Positions 27,976 to 36,901 of a stretch of 64,000 nucleotides of DNA are shown piece by piece (position 1 is the stretch's first letter; every line of letters begins with the position of its first letter). The translations under genes were made by a program, and so were the position numbers. Source of the DNA: JAWWOW01 sp033851265 (GTDB lineage: Bacteria; Actinomycetota; Actinomycetes; JAWWOW01). Below the pieces are notes generated by a model. It had not been told where the DNA came from. It did not search any database and worked only from the letters and a program-made list of their open reading frames with translations. Location of the stretch: contig JAWWOW010000006.1 of assembly GCA_033851265.1 (NCBI GenBank), positions 248,001 through 312,000 on the forward strand. The letters are read 5' to 3'.

Positions 27976-29018
27976 GGCGTTGGCTTGGTGAAGCGCTGGT
28001 AGAAGAGCACCTCACCGGGCGGGCAGCCGGCGGGCGCGATGAGTATCGCGACCTGGTCAGCACGTCGCTCGACGGCAAAGACGAGGACGGCGGCAGGCTT
28101 GCCGTTCCACAACCCGAGGTCGACTGCCAGCGGTGGTGTCGCCGGCGGAACTTCAAGGTTGATCAGACACTGCTGCAACGCGAGCGGATCGGTCTTCAGA
28201 GCGGTGAGGTTCGCCGGCAACGAGGTGGCCTGTTTGAACAACTTGCTGGTCGTTCTGGCCTGGGGAGCCTGCGCCGCATTGGGAGTTGCGGACGTGCCGC
28301 TGGTCCCTCCCGAACCATTGCTGTTTCCCGTTGTTGTGCCCCCGGCGGCTGAGTCGGTGAGTTCCGCTGTGCCGCCGGGCGCTTGGTGGCGCAGCAGTGA
28401 TGGCAGGGCTGCGCCGAGGTTCTTCGTGTTGTAGTCGACCCCGCTGGTCGTGACGATCCCGGTGTCGGCCTTGGCTGCACTAGTCGTCGTATTGGTGGAC
28501 TTGTTGTTGTCGCGGAAGTGACCGACAAACAGCACGGCCACGAACGCGATGATGACGGAAGCAGCAACGCTGCTCGCGACAGCGCCGCCGTGCCGACGCC
28601 AGAACGACTGGCGCTCCGGCATTGGTACGACGTTCCCGGATCCGCCGACAGGAGTCGAGGCTGCCACCACCGGCGGCTCGGCCGGCGGGTCTACCGGCGC
28701 GGCCGGTTCGTCAGGTACCGCCGGTTCCACCGGGGTCGCGGGTGCTGCCGGTGCGGATGAATGCTCTGCAGCGATGGCATCCTCGATCCGCTGTACGAGA
28801 TCGAAGGGCATCGGTGGGGTTGGCAGCGCAGCCAACTCGGCCGAGACGGCGGCCGACCCCGCGACGACATCGGTCAGCCGGTGCCGGCACTCAGCGCACG
28901 AGTCGACGTGCGCGCTGATCTGCACCTCGACGGTGCTGCCCGCAGCGATGTCGGCGAGCTCGTCGAGACTCGCGTGCGGCGGACGGGCAGATCCGCCGTC
29001 GTCATAGGGGCTGGTCAT
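27972..29018 (-). CDS. Membrane-anchored zinc-containing anti-sigma factor
   Basis: The 348 residues have an N-terminal ZAS-type motif H-V-D-S-C-A-E-C (His37, Cys41, Cys44), a Pro/Ala-rich linker, one membrane segment near residues 145-170 and an extracytoplasmic Gly/Thr/Asn-rich domain. This is the partner of the SigM encoded just upstream, with which it overlaps by 17 bp. It corresponds by position to the mycobacterial SigM anti-sigma factor but has a much longer outer domain. It is expected to hold SigM inactive at the membrane until an envelope signal. Confidence 0.87.
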   Translation of the reverse strand: MTSPYDDGGSARPPHASLDELADIAAGSTVEVQISAHVDSCAECRHRLTDVVAGSAAVSAELAALPTPPMPFDLVQRIEDAIAAEHSSAPAAPATPVEPAVPDEPAAPVDPPAEPPVVAASTPVGGSGNVVPMPERQSFWRRHGGAVASSVAASVIIAFVAVLFVGHFRDNNKSTNTTTSAAKADTGIVTTSGVDYNTKNLGAALPSLLRHQAPGGTAELTDSAAGGTTTGNSNGSGGTSGTSATPNAAQAPQARTTSKLFKQATSLPANLTALKTDPLALQQCLINLEVPPATPPLAVDLGLWNGKPAAVLVFAVERRADQVAILIAPAGCPPGEVLFYQRFTKPTP

Positions 29019-29631
29019 ACGGGCTCACCTCCTCGTCTCCGGGTGCTCTTGATTGTCCGACGGTTCCGGGCGCGCTCTGGTTCCGTTCCGGCCGAAGATG
29101 TCCAAGAGTCACCGCAAGTCGAGCGCGGCCACGGGCACAGCGACTTTTCACGGTCCCCGTTGGCGCGTCGAGAATGCGGGCGGCCTCCTCAACGCCATAG
29201 CCGAGCGCGTCGACAAGGACTAGCGCTGCCGCTTGGTCGATCGGCAGGGCGGCAAGTGCTGCGCTGACCTCAGTCTTGCGCTCTGCGATACCCAACAAGT
29301 CGGGGCTGGCAGGCGCCCGGTCGTCGGCGGGCAACGGCACGGTGGGTCGCGCGGCACGGCGTCGGGCGCGATCGAGGCACGCGTTCACAACGATGCGGTG
29401 CAGCCAGGTGGTGACACGTGCCTCGCCGCGGAAGGATTCCGCCGACCGCAGGGCATTGACGAACGCGTCCTGGACGGCGTCGGCGGCCTCTTCCGGATCG
29501 CCGAGGGTACGCACCGCCACCGCCCAGAGCCGGTCGCGGTGTCGACGAACGATCTCGCCGAAGGCGGCCGCGTCACCGGCAACGTGCCGAGCGAGCAGCT
29601 CCTCGTCGGTGATTGCGTCGTCGACGGTGAT
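29002..29631 (-). CDS. sigM: ECF sigma factor SigM, apparent ATC start
   Basis: An ECF sigma factor with region 2 (D-E-E-L-L-A-R-H-V-A-G-D through D-P-E-E-A-A-D-A-V-Q-D-A-F) and region 4 (G-Y-G-V-E-E-A-A-R-I-L-D-A-P-T-G-T-V-K-S-R). The frame is open upstream to a TGA with no ATG, GTG or TTG before region 2. The only start with a good Shine-Dalgarno is ATC at 29631, five bases after GGAGG, giving 209 residues as expected for SigM. The first canonical codon, GTG at 29520, would delete region 2.1. An ATC start is rare, so an error or local variant is an alternative. It sits between the pseudokinase and its anti-sigma gene. Confidence 0.85.
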   Translation of the reverse strand: MTVDDAITDEELLARHVAGDAAAFGEIVRRHRDRLWAVAVRTLGDPEEAADAVQDAFVNALRSAESFRGEARVTTWLHRIVVNACLDRARRRAARPTVPLPADDRAPASPDLLGIAERKTEVSAALAALPIDQAAALVLVDALGYGVEEAARILDAPTGTVKSRCARGRARLAVTLGHLRPERNQSAPGTVGQSRAPGDEEVSPYDQPL

Positions 29632-29695
29632 GGTTGCCTCCGGATCGGTGCCGCGATTGGCACGTGTTGTACGCGATCGTAGGACGCCAGCAGCC

Positions 29696-31165
29696 TCAGC
29701 CGTGGAACGTCAACTCGGCGATCCCATCCCGGTATCCGGAGCCCTCGCGTGGCACCGAGGTGAACCACACCAACCAGAATCTGGAGGTGACGGGACCGCC
29801 AGTTGCGTTGAGTGTCACCGTGCCGGCCGGTTGCCCTTGCGGCGGCTTGTCGCCGGCGTTGCGTGCGCTGGCAATGACCCGGTAGTCGTCGAGCTGGTCT
29901 GGCGCGGAGATCACCGTGTTGGACGCGGCCCTGAGCTCGATGCTCGCGCCCGCCTTGGTCAACAGGGCAGTGGCCCCGCCAACGCTGCGGGGCCGACCCA
30001 GATCGACGATCAGTCCGACACCAGGCTTGAGGCCACCGAAATCCGCACGTCGCCGGTAAAGCCCGGTCTGCCACGACGTCGACGAGTCACCGTCGACGGC
30101 GTACGGCGCCTGGTCCGGGTTTTCTTGGCGGTCACCGAACGGGTCAAAGTCCTTGGCTGACTTGACAACTATCGCCGCGGTTGCGGCTGTGCCAGGAGAC
30201 GGTGTCGCGGTCGCCGTCGTGGAGAACCCGCGTCCTGGTCCGGGCACTCGACCCAGTGCCAGGCCAGACAGCCAGCCGGCCACGACGATGGCGATGATGG
30301 CAGCAACAGGCAACGCAACACGAAGCACTTGACGTGCGGGTCCGGGTTCGTGCACCGGAGCCAGTAGTGCGTCGTCGTCGGTCGGGCGCGCCTGCGGTAG
30401 TGCGGCCAGCGCTGCGGCGACAGCGGATGGCGTGCGAAGCGGGTCCGAGCCACGTCGAGGGGTCGCCGATACGCAACGGTCGACGATCGCTTCGAGCTCT
30501 CGCGGGATTCCCGCGCGAACTTGTCGAGGGCTCGCAACACGTCCGTCGGTGCGCGGGGCCGCGGGCAGCCCGAAGGCCGCACCATCGGGCCACCGCGCGG
30601 TTAGTGCGGCGTACAACAGCAGGCCAAGGCCGTGTGCGTCCGCGCGACGGAAGTCGGATGGTTCCGGTTGCTCGATAAGAGCAGCGGCAACTTCGAGGTC
30701 GGTGACCTTCGTCTCGCCGCCGCGCGTCACCAGCACGTTGCCGGGATGTAGGCGCAAGTGCGCGAGTCCCTGTGCGTGCGCGGCAGCGACGACGCGGGCG
30801 ACGTCGAGGACGATGCTCGTTGCTCGACCTGGGTCGAACGGGCCGAGTGCCTGCAACGTGGTCGCGAGCGACTCACCGTCGACCCACTCACCGACAACGA
30901 ACGCGAATGCGCCGTCTTCCGATGCATCGAGCACTCGCGCGAGACGACTGTCGGTCAGCCGGCCTGCGCGGCCGGCGGCAGCGAGCATGTCCGCGGACCG
31001 GGGATCGTCGATGGGCAGGACGCGTACGGCGACAGCGCGGGCGAGCACTTCGTCACGCGCTCGCCACAGGTCGCCGGCTCCACTCTCCGACGCGAGCGCA
31101 CGAGCGCGGAGCAGCCGGTAACGCCCAGCCAGCAACGTGTCCGGCGCTGCGGTCGGTGCGGTCAT
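29696..31165 (-). CDS. Membrane pseudokinase with extracytoplasmic binding domain (MurJ-associated)
   Basis: The 489 residues have a serine/threonine-kinase-like fold (about 12-270), one membrane segment (about 285-310) and an extracytoplasmic beta-sandwich-like domain. Catalytic residues are gone: the ATP lysine position is Arg (V-A-V-R, 45-48), the HRD motif reads H-L-R (136-138) with L-H-P-G-N following, and the DFG motif reads D-L-E. The glycine loop is also absent. In mycobacteria an equivalent pseudokinase is fused to MurJ (MviN), where phosphorylation by PknB recruits FhaA. Here it is a separate gene three genes downstream of murJ. A scaffold role at the divisome or wall machinery is inferred. 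Confidence 0.85.
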   Translation of the reverse strand: MTAPTAAPDTLLAGRYRLLRARALASESGAGDLWRARDEVLARAVAVRVLPIDDPRSADMLAAAGRAGRLTDSRLARVLDASEDGAFAFVVGEWVDGESLATTLQALGPFDPGRATSIVLDVARVVAAAHAQGLAHLRLHPGNVLVTRGGETKVTDLEVAAALIEQPEPSDFRRADAHGLGLLLYAALTARWPDGAAFGLPAAPRTDGRVASPRQVRAGIPRELEAIVDRCVSATPRRGSDPLRTPSAVAAALAALPQARPTDDDALLAPVHEPGPARQVLRVALPVAAIIAIVVAGWLSGLALGRVPGPGRGFSTTATATPSPGTAATAAIVVKSAKDFDPFGDRQENPDQAPYAVDGDSSTSWQTGLYRRRADFGGLKPGVGLIVDLGRPRSVGGATALLTKAGASIELRAASNTVISAPDQLDDYRVIASARNAGDKPPQGQPAGTVTLNATGGPVTSRFWLVWFTSVPREGSGYRDGIAELTFHG

Positions 31166-31267
31166 CGCGCGTGGCCAGCTGGCATCAACGCAGCGAGCAT
31201 CGGCACGGGCGAAAATCGGTGCGGGCTAATGAAAAGAGGGTATCGGGCGAAACTTGCTACGGCCTGA

Positions 31268-32389
31268 TCATAGATGCGTGGGTCGTACCGCGCCGATGTA
31301 ACCGTTGAGGAACACCGGGCGGATCGACACGTCGGCGCCCGTGTGCGGTGCGTCCAGCATCTGGTCTCCGCCGAGGTAGATAGCTACGTGGTGGATCGAT
31401 GCGGGGTCCGCAGGGTTGTTCGCCCAGAAGAGCAGGTCACCCGGCGCGAGGTAACCGAGTCCTGGGTGGGGCCCGGCGAACCATTGCTGCCGTGACGTCC
31501 GGGACAGGGGCACACCGGCTTGCGCGTATGCCCAGCCAGTGAGCCCCGAACAGTCAAATGTGTCCGGCCCAGTGGCGCCCCACCGATAGGGCTTGCCGAC
31601 TTGCTCACGAGCGGCCGAAATCGCCAGCGCGACAGTGTCGGAGTTCGGGGGCGCGACGTCACCAGGACCACCGGGGACTGCGGCTGCCCGCGCCTCCGCG
31701 AGGCTCGTGCTCGCATAATTTGCCGCTGCAGCGGCGGCAGCCTCGGCCTCCGCCTTCTGCAGGCTGATGACTTCCGCGTCCGCGGACGCCACGAGGGCGT
31801 TCTGCGCCGCCAGGTGCGCTTCGACCCGCTGGCGGGCCTGGTCGACGGACCGCTGCAGTTTCGTCTGTTCCGCTGCGAGCCGACCGAGCCGCGCTTCGAT
31901 CGCAGCCGCATCGCCGACGAAGACGTTGGCGCGATTCGTCGCTGCCCGTTTCCCGTCGACGATGGTCTGCACAGCGTGGATGCGGTTGAAGACATCGCCC
32001 GGGTCCTGACTCTGCAGCACCGTCGCGTACAGCGCCGCAGCACCACCGGCACGGTAGATCGCGCGCACAGTCGACGCTTCGACGGCGTCGGCCGTGTGGG
32101 CATCGGAGTGCGCGGTCTCGAGCTGACGTTGCGCAAGCAGGTGTTGCGTCACTACCTGCCCAAGCTTGGCTTGCTCGGTGTTGTAGTCCTCGGCGGCTGC
32201 TTCCGCTTTGGCCTGGAGGACGTCCAACTGAAGGCGCAGTTGATGCGCCCGTGCCCGAGCATTGTCCGATGGCTTCAGTGGAGTCGGGCTAGCTAGCGCG
32301 GCCGTCGGAGACGTCGCGGCGAGAACGCAGACACACGAGACCGCGGCCAGGATGATCGCTGCAGCTCGGCGAATGCGGATGCCCCTCAC
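31268..32389 (-). CDS. Secreted NlpC/P60 peptidoglycan endopeptidase
   Basis: The 373 residues start with a signal peptide (cleavage near A-L-A-S), then a long Ala/Gln-rich coiled coil (about 45-230), then a C-terminal NlpC/P60 domain. The catalytic Cys is in D-C-S-G-L-T-G-W and the His in H-H-V-A-I-Y-L-G. This is the RipA-like layout: the coiled coil regulates or localises a hydrolase that cuts stem peptides, usually for daughter-cell separation. The GTG start is 10 bp after the small membrane protein gene. Its place between murJ and the pseudokinase suggests a wall-remodelling operon. Confidence 0.9.
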   Translation of the reverse strand: MRGIRIRRAAAIILAAVSCVCVLAATSPTAALASPTPLKPSDNARARAHQLRLQLDVLQAKAEAAAEDYNTEQAKLGQVVTQHLLAQRQLETAHSDAHTADAVEASTVRAIYRAGGAAALYATVLQSQDPGDVFNRIHAVQTIVDGKRAATNRANVFVGDAAAIEARLGRLAAEQTKLQRSVDQARQRVEAHLAAQNALVASADAEVISLQKAEAEAAAAAAANYASTSLAEARAAAVPGGPGDVAPPNSDTVALAISAAREQVGKPYRWGATGPDTFDCSGLTGWAYAQAGVPLSRTSRQQWFAGPHPGLGYLAPGDLLFWANNPADPASIHHVAIYLGGDQMLDAPHTGADVSIRPVFLNGYIGAVRPTHL

Positions 32390-32399
32390 GGGTTACCCG

Positions 32400-32786
32400 T
32401 CAGTTCGCAGGAGTTGTCGCGGTGCCCTCAGCGCTGACCTCGGCCTGCTTCTTCAGCGGCCCGATGTGCTGGACAACGATCGTCGTCGCGGTGCGGGTGA
32501 GCCGGAGGGTCACGGTGCCGTTGCGGGTGATGCTGAAGTCTGTGACCGGAAGCGTTGCGTGATTCGATTCGGCCGATGCGAGGGCTGCGTCGTACGCCCC
32601 TTGGACGTTGCCGGGCTTGTCCTGCCACGCTTTGTTGGCGGCTTCCGCGGCGGTCTGCGCGTCGTCGGACAGCGTCACATGGCTCGCCGCGATGGCAACG
32701 AGGTCGAATCCGGCCACGCCGACAAACGCCAGGACGGCGACCAGTTTGGTCAGCCAACCCAGGACGACGGTCCCACGTTCATGCAT
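32400..32786 (-). CDS. Small single-pass membrane protein of unknown function
   Basis: The 128-residue protein has one hydrophobic segment near residues 10-32 (W-L-T-K-L-V-A-V-L-A-F-V-G-V-A-G-F-D) and an extracytoplasmic part with T-L-S-D-D-A-Q-T-A-A-E-A-A and a beta-rich end. The ATG at 32786 follows AGGAG by 7 nt. I recognise no family. It lies between murJ and the NlpC/P60 gene in the same direction, so a wall-related role is likely by association only. Confidence 0.7.
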   Translation of the reverse strand: MHERGTVVLGWLTKLVAVLAFVGVAGFDLVAIAASHVTLSDDAQTAAEAANKAWQDKPGNVQGAYDAALASAESNHATLPVTDFSITRNGTVTLRLTRTATTIVVQHIGPLKKQAEVSAEGTATTPAN

Positions 32787-32888
32787 GACGCTGCTCCTGC
32801 GGGAAGGGTGGCCGTAGCGCAGGCTCCGGCCCTCGCCTGAGGCGTCGGCGTCCAACGGGCCGTTCTTGAGCGCTCACCGGCTCCTGCG

Positions 32889-34535
32889 TTAGCGGCCCAG
32901 CCTGCCCAAAACCGCGTTCAGCTCGGCGATACGCATGCGGGAGGCCAGCGGGAGAAATACCGCAATGGCCGCGGCCAGGCCGACTCCGAGCCCGAGATCG
33001 GCCCCGATGCGCCCACCTCCGGCCCCGGCGCGGACGCCGATCGCAATCCCGGCCGCTACCGCCGCGGCAGGGACGGCAGCGGCGAGCAGCCGGACAACAG
33101 TGCGCGTCACTGCGGGGCCGTCGACGCCGCCGATTCGCCGGCGCAGCGCGCGGGTCATGAGCCCGAGGCCGATGGAGTACGACGCGGCGTAGCCGAGTGC
33201 GAGCCCAACCACTCGCCATTTGTCCGGCAGAACGACGTACAACACGACGTCCACCGCGACGTTCACGACGTTGACCCAGATGTTCAGCAGTGCCGGGGTG
33301 CGCGTGTCCTGGAGTGCGTAGAACGCGCGCAGTTGCAGCTGGAAGAACGAGAACGGCACCAACCCCACTGCAAACGCGGCAAGGACGTAGCCGATGAAGC
33401 GCGCGTCCTCGATTGTCGTGTTCCCGTAGCCGAAGACGGCGACCCCGACGAATGGTCCGAGCGCGACGAGTGCGGCTGACGCCGGTATCAACAGCGCCGC
33501 CGAAAGACGAAGGCCCCGCGAGACCTCCGTCTCGATCAGATCGGCGCGGTTGTCGTCGGCGTGGTGCGACATCCGCGGCAACAGTGCTGTCACGACCGAC
33601 ACCGTCACGATCGCGTGGGGAAGCGAGAAGAGCATGAACGCGTACTGGTACGGCGAGAAGCCCGATGCCGTCACCTGATCGCCGGTCCTTGCCGCGGCCG
33701 ATGCCAGTCGCACGATCACGAGGTAGGCCGCTTGGTTAGCGGCGACGTAGACCAGGACCCAGCCTGCGATGCGTGCTGCATGCCCTAGACCACTACCGCG
33801 CAAGTCGAAGCGGAACTTCCACCGGAAGCCGCTTGCGCGAAGTGCCGGTAGCAACGCGAGTGTTTGTACGACGATGCCGGCCGTCGTACCAAGGCCGAGC
33901 AACAGCTCACGACCATGGCCCAGCTCGCCCGGCGCGGGTCGACCGTGAGTGATGGCGAGAAACCAGAGCCCCGTCACGATGACGACGAGGTTGTTCAGCA
34001 CCGGCGTCCACATCGGCGCGGCAAAGCGACCGCGAGCGTTGAGGATCGCACCGATGGTCGCGCCGACGCCGTAGAAGAAGATCTGCGGCAGGAAGTAGCG
34101 CGAGAACAACCCCGCGAGGTGACGTTCGTCCGACGTCACCCAGTTGCCGTAGAGATTGACGAGTTGCGGCCCGAAGAATGCCGCTACCGCGGCCGCGATT
34201 GCGAGCACGACTGCGACGACGGAGAGCAGTCGGGACGCATAGGCGTCGCCGCCGTCCGAGTCGTGGCGAGCAGCCTGCACCAGCAGGGGTACGACGACGC
34301 TCGTCAGCACTCCGCCGAGTAGCAGCTCGTAGAGGATGTTCGGTGTCGTGTTCGCGATGTTGTAGGCGTCACCGAGCAGCGCAGGACCGATGGCGGCGGC
34401 GATGACAGCAGTCCGCAGGAATCCGGTTGCTCGCGACGCGATCGTGCCGATCGCCATGACCCGGCTGTGCCGCAGCAGGTCGCCGTCGTCGGCAGCAGCG
34501 CCGTCGATGGAGCCGCCCGGCGTATCAGTGGTCAC
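32889..34535 (-). CDS. murJ: Lipid II flippase MurJ
   Basis: Polytopic MOP-superfamily flippase that moves lipid II across the membrane for peptidoglycan synthesis. The 548 residues show about 14 membrane segments and the family features A-S-R-A-T-G-F-L-R near the N-terminus, then A-F-Y-A-L-Q-D-T-R-T-P in the middle. It lacks the C-terminal pseudokinase found in mycobacterial MviN; that part is encoded separately downstream. It begins five bases after the DUF6049 stop. Confidence 0.95.
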   Translation of the reverse strand: MTTDTPGGSIDGAAADDGDLLRHSRVMAIGTIASRATGFLRTAVIAAAIGPALLGDAYNIANTTPNILYELLLGGVLTSVVVPLLVQAARHDSDGGDAYASRLLSVVAVVLAIAAAVAAFFGPQLVNLYGNWVTSDERHLAGLFSRYFLPQIFFYGVGATIGAILNARGRFAAPMWTPVLNNLVVIVTGLWFLAITHGRPAPGELGHGRELLLGLGTTAGIVVQTLALLPALRASGFRWKFRFDLRGSGLGHAARIAGWVLVYVAANQAAYLVIVRLASAAARTGDQVTASGFSPYQYAFMLFSLPHAIVTVSVVTALLPRMSHHADDNRADLIETEVSRGLRLSAALLIPASAALVALGPFVGVAVFGYGNTTIEDARFIGYVLAAFAVGLVPFSFFQLQLRAFYALQDTRTPALLNIWVNVVNVAVDVVLYVVLPDKWRVVGLALGYAASYSIGLGLMTRALRRRIGGVDGPAVTRTVVRLLAAAVPAAAVAAGIAIGVRAGAGGGRIGADLGLGVGLAAAIAVFLPLASRMRIAELNAVLGRLGR

Positions 34536-34540
34536 GTTGG

Positions 34541-36901
34541 CTAAGTCTCACCCGCCGCATCGCCCAAGTCGTGCCGACGCGCGTGACGACCGCGTCGGAT
34601 CAACCGGACGAGGATGGCTAGGAAGAGGACGCCCAGTGCGCCACCGGTGATCCCGACCGCGAGTTGCCCGTACGCCGTTGACCGCAGGCGCAGCGTGACC
34701 TCGGGACCGTAGGGCTTCTTGTCCGGTGTCAGCAGCTGCACGGTCACCGGGAAAAGACCGGCTTGGTTGACGACGGCCTTCACTTCGTAGGTCACCTTGT
34801 GACCAGCAGCGACTGTCTGCGGCGCGCTGTCGGGTGCGGACAGCCGGGCATCGCTGGTGGCCTTGACCTGCAGTCGCACGACAACGGACTGGTCGAGGTC
34901 GTTGACGATCGTGATCGGGATTGTGCCGTTGCGGCTCGCCAACGTGATCAAGCGCCGGGACGAACTGATCTTCACGCTCGCCTGCTTCGTGCGCAGGTCC
35001 GTGGCGACCTCATCGCGCAGCGCAACACCAGAATTCTTGTCGTCGCGCCATGCCGTCGACTCGGTCCGCAGCGTTGCATAGTCGAGCGAGACGGCGGTCG
35101 GCCCGACCGGCGGCTGCAGGATGCTGCGGAACGTCGCCAAGTTGCGACGCAATCCGGCAACCCCGCCGCGTCCGGTGAGATACGAGCCCGGGAGCTCCGC
35201 TGCCACCGCGGAATCCGGATAGGTGAGCCCGGTCCGCGCTGCATCGGACGTGTGCACGTCAGGCAGCGTTATCGGCTGCAACCACGGGACGCGACCCGTG
35301 TCGGCCAGGAGATCGGCGGCCAGTGCGGGATCCGGATCCCATCGGCGCGGTGGTGCGATCACGACATCCCGACTGTCGACGGGTCGCTCGGCTGTTATCA
35401 GTGCGGTCTCGGCAAGGAAGCGCTGCTCGAGCAGTCGTGTCGTGTACGTCGGCTGCACCACCGGAAGCGGCCCGGTGCTCTGGGTCGGTGCGGGCGTCGT
35501 CGTCGCGGTGGTGGTCGCAGCCTCGTCAAGCGCCGTGCGTTCCGCAGCGAGCATCACTTGCCCCAGCGTCGTGTCGACCAGCAGCGCGGAGAGCGTCCCG
35601 CCAGCGCTGTCGAGCTTTGCACCGGCGTCAGTTGTGTAGGACAGCGGTGTTGTTAACGGCACCGCAGCTTCGTTCAGTACGACGGACCGCACACCGCTCC
35701 CGGCGAGATCATCAAGCGCACGGGGAGTGATGAAGCCGTCGATCGGCCAGCTCATCCCAGAGTCGGGCTGCACTCCGACTGCACTTGCCGCGACCTCGCG
35801 GCCTCGGGTGACAGCTGCGGTGATGTCGGGGTCCATGTTCGCTCGTGCGAGCGCGGATACATCGGCATCGGCGTACGGAAGTGCAAACAGCGCGTTGACA
35901 CCTGCGGGTTGCGGGCGCAGCGTCTGTCGCAGCAGCGTCAGCCAGGACGTTGCAGCGGCGCGGCCAGCGCCCGACGCGGTCTTCGCGCGGCGGTCACCGC
36001 GGGGACGCACGTTGTAGCCGTCGCTCATGTCGGCTGCTGCCTGCGCCAGCGACGGGTCGATCGCATACGTGACCGGAACAGGCCGTTGGGCTTCTGGCGC
36101 CGGTGCCGGGGGCGTCACTGGTGTGGTCGGCGTGGCAGTGGGCGAGGGTTTCACCGGCCGTCTCGGCGGGACGGGTCGATTGAACGCGGGTGCGGTCGGC
36201 CCCAGCGAGGCGGCCGTACTGACCAGCGTCCCCAGCCGGCCGCCAGAGCTCAACGTCTCCGCTAGGTGGTCGTCGGGGAACGTTGTGGTGGCGGCGCGGT
36301 TGGGCACGTCAACGAGTGGCCATACCCACGCGACCCTGGTGGCACGGAAACCGCCGGGCGTCGGAACCCACGGCAGAAACGATTGAACCCGTCCCACGGT
36401 GCTGTTCGGACCGCCGTGTGCCTGCACTTCCACGGCGAAGGGGTAGACGCCGAACGCGCGGAGGCGCAGATCGTCAGCGGGTACGGCGACCGTGAATGCG
36501 GCGACGCCACCGGGTGCAAGTTTCGCTACGACCGGCGTCGTCGTCGCAGTCAGCGCTTCGCCCGTGCTGGATGTGCGCATCGCTGTCGCGGCGAGCTCGC
36601 TGCGTGAGCCCACCGCAGTCGTCCGGACGCGCAGCCTGACCTCTACGTCGGTGAGTTCGGTGTCCGAGCGGCTGACGAGTCGTCCGGTCACTCGCACCGT
36701 GGAGTGCGGTCGCACGACACGCGGCAGCAGTGTGTCGACGAGGACGTCGACGCGGAACTGTCCGTCGGTCCCCATGACCGTGACGCCATTTGATTGGTGC
36801 GCGCGTGCCGCCTGCGGTGCTGCTGTGAGGAGCGCGGTGATGCCGGCGACGACGGCGACGACGGCGACGGCGGCGCCACGTGAGGTGGGGACCACCGTCA
36901 C
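34541..36901 (-). CDS. DUF6049 secreted, membrane-anchored protein
   Basis: The 786 residues have an N-terminal signal or anchor (V-A-V-V-A-V-V-A-G-I-T-A-L-L), a large extracytoplasmic region with beta-rich and Pro/Thr-rich linkers, and a C-terminal membrane segment (L-A-V-G-I-T-G-G-A-L-G-V-L-F-L-A-I-L) followed by a basic tail. This fits the DUF6049 family conserved between the NUDIX gene and murJ in actinobacteria. The GTG at 36901 overlaps the NUDIX stop (GTGA). Function is unknown; the constant link to MurJ suggests the cell envelope. Confidence 0.88.
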   Translation of the reverse strand: MTVVPTSRGAAVAVVAVVAGITALLTAAPQAARAHQSNGVTVMGTDGQFRVDVLVDTLLPRVVRPHSTVRVTGRLVSRSDTELTDVEVRLRVRTTAVGSRSELAATAMRTSSTGEALTATTTPVVAKLAPGGVAAFTVAVPADDLRLRAFGVYPFAVEVQAHGGPNSTVGRVQSFLPWVPTPGGFRATRVAWVWPLVDVPNRAATTTFPDDHLAETLSSGGRLGTLVSTAASLGPTAPAFNRPVPPRRPVKPSPTATPTTPVTPPAPAPEAQRPVPVTYAIDPSLAQAAADMSDGYNVRPRGDRRAKTASGAGRAAATSWLTLLRQTLRPQPAGVNALFALPYADADVSALARANMDPDITAAVTRGREVAASAVGVQPDSGMSWPIDGFITPRALDDLAGSGVRSVVLNEAAVPLTTPLSYTTDAGAKLDSAGGTLSALLVDTTLGQVMLAAERTALDEAATTTATTTPAPTQSTGPLPVVQPTYTTRLLEQRFLAETALITAERPVDSRDVVIAPPRRWDPDPALAADLLADTGRVPWLQPITLPDVHTSDAARTGLTYPDSAVAAELPGSYLTGRGGVAGLRRNLATFRSILQPPVGPTAVSLDYATLRTESTAWRDDKNSGVALRDEVATDLRTKQASVKISSSRRLITLASRNGTIPITIVNDLDQSVVVRLQVKATSDARLSAPDSAPQTVAAGHKVTYEVKAVVNQAGLFPVTVQLLTPDKKPYGPEVTLRLRSTAYGQLAVGITGGALGVLFLAILVRLIRRGRHARRHDLGDAAGET

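Noticed and set aside
29518..29520. GTG at 29520 as the sigM start
   Set aside because: It would remove region 2.1, which is plainly encoded upstream and conserved in ECF sigma factors.
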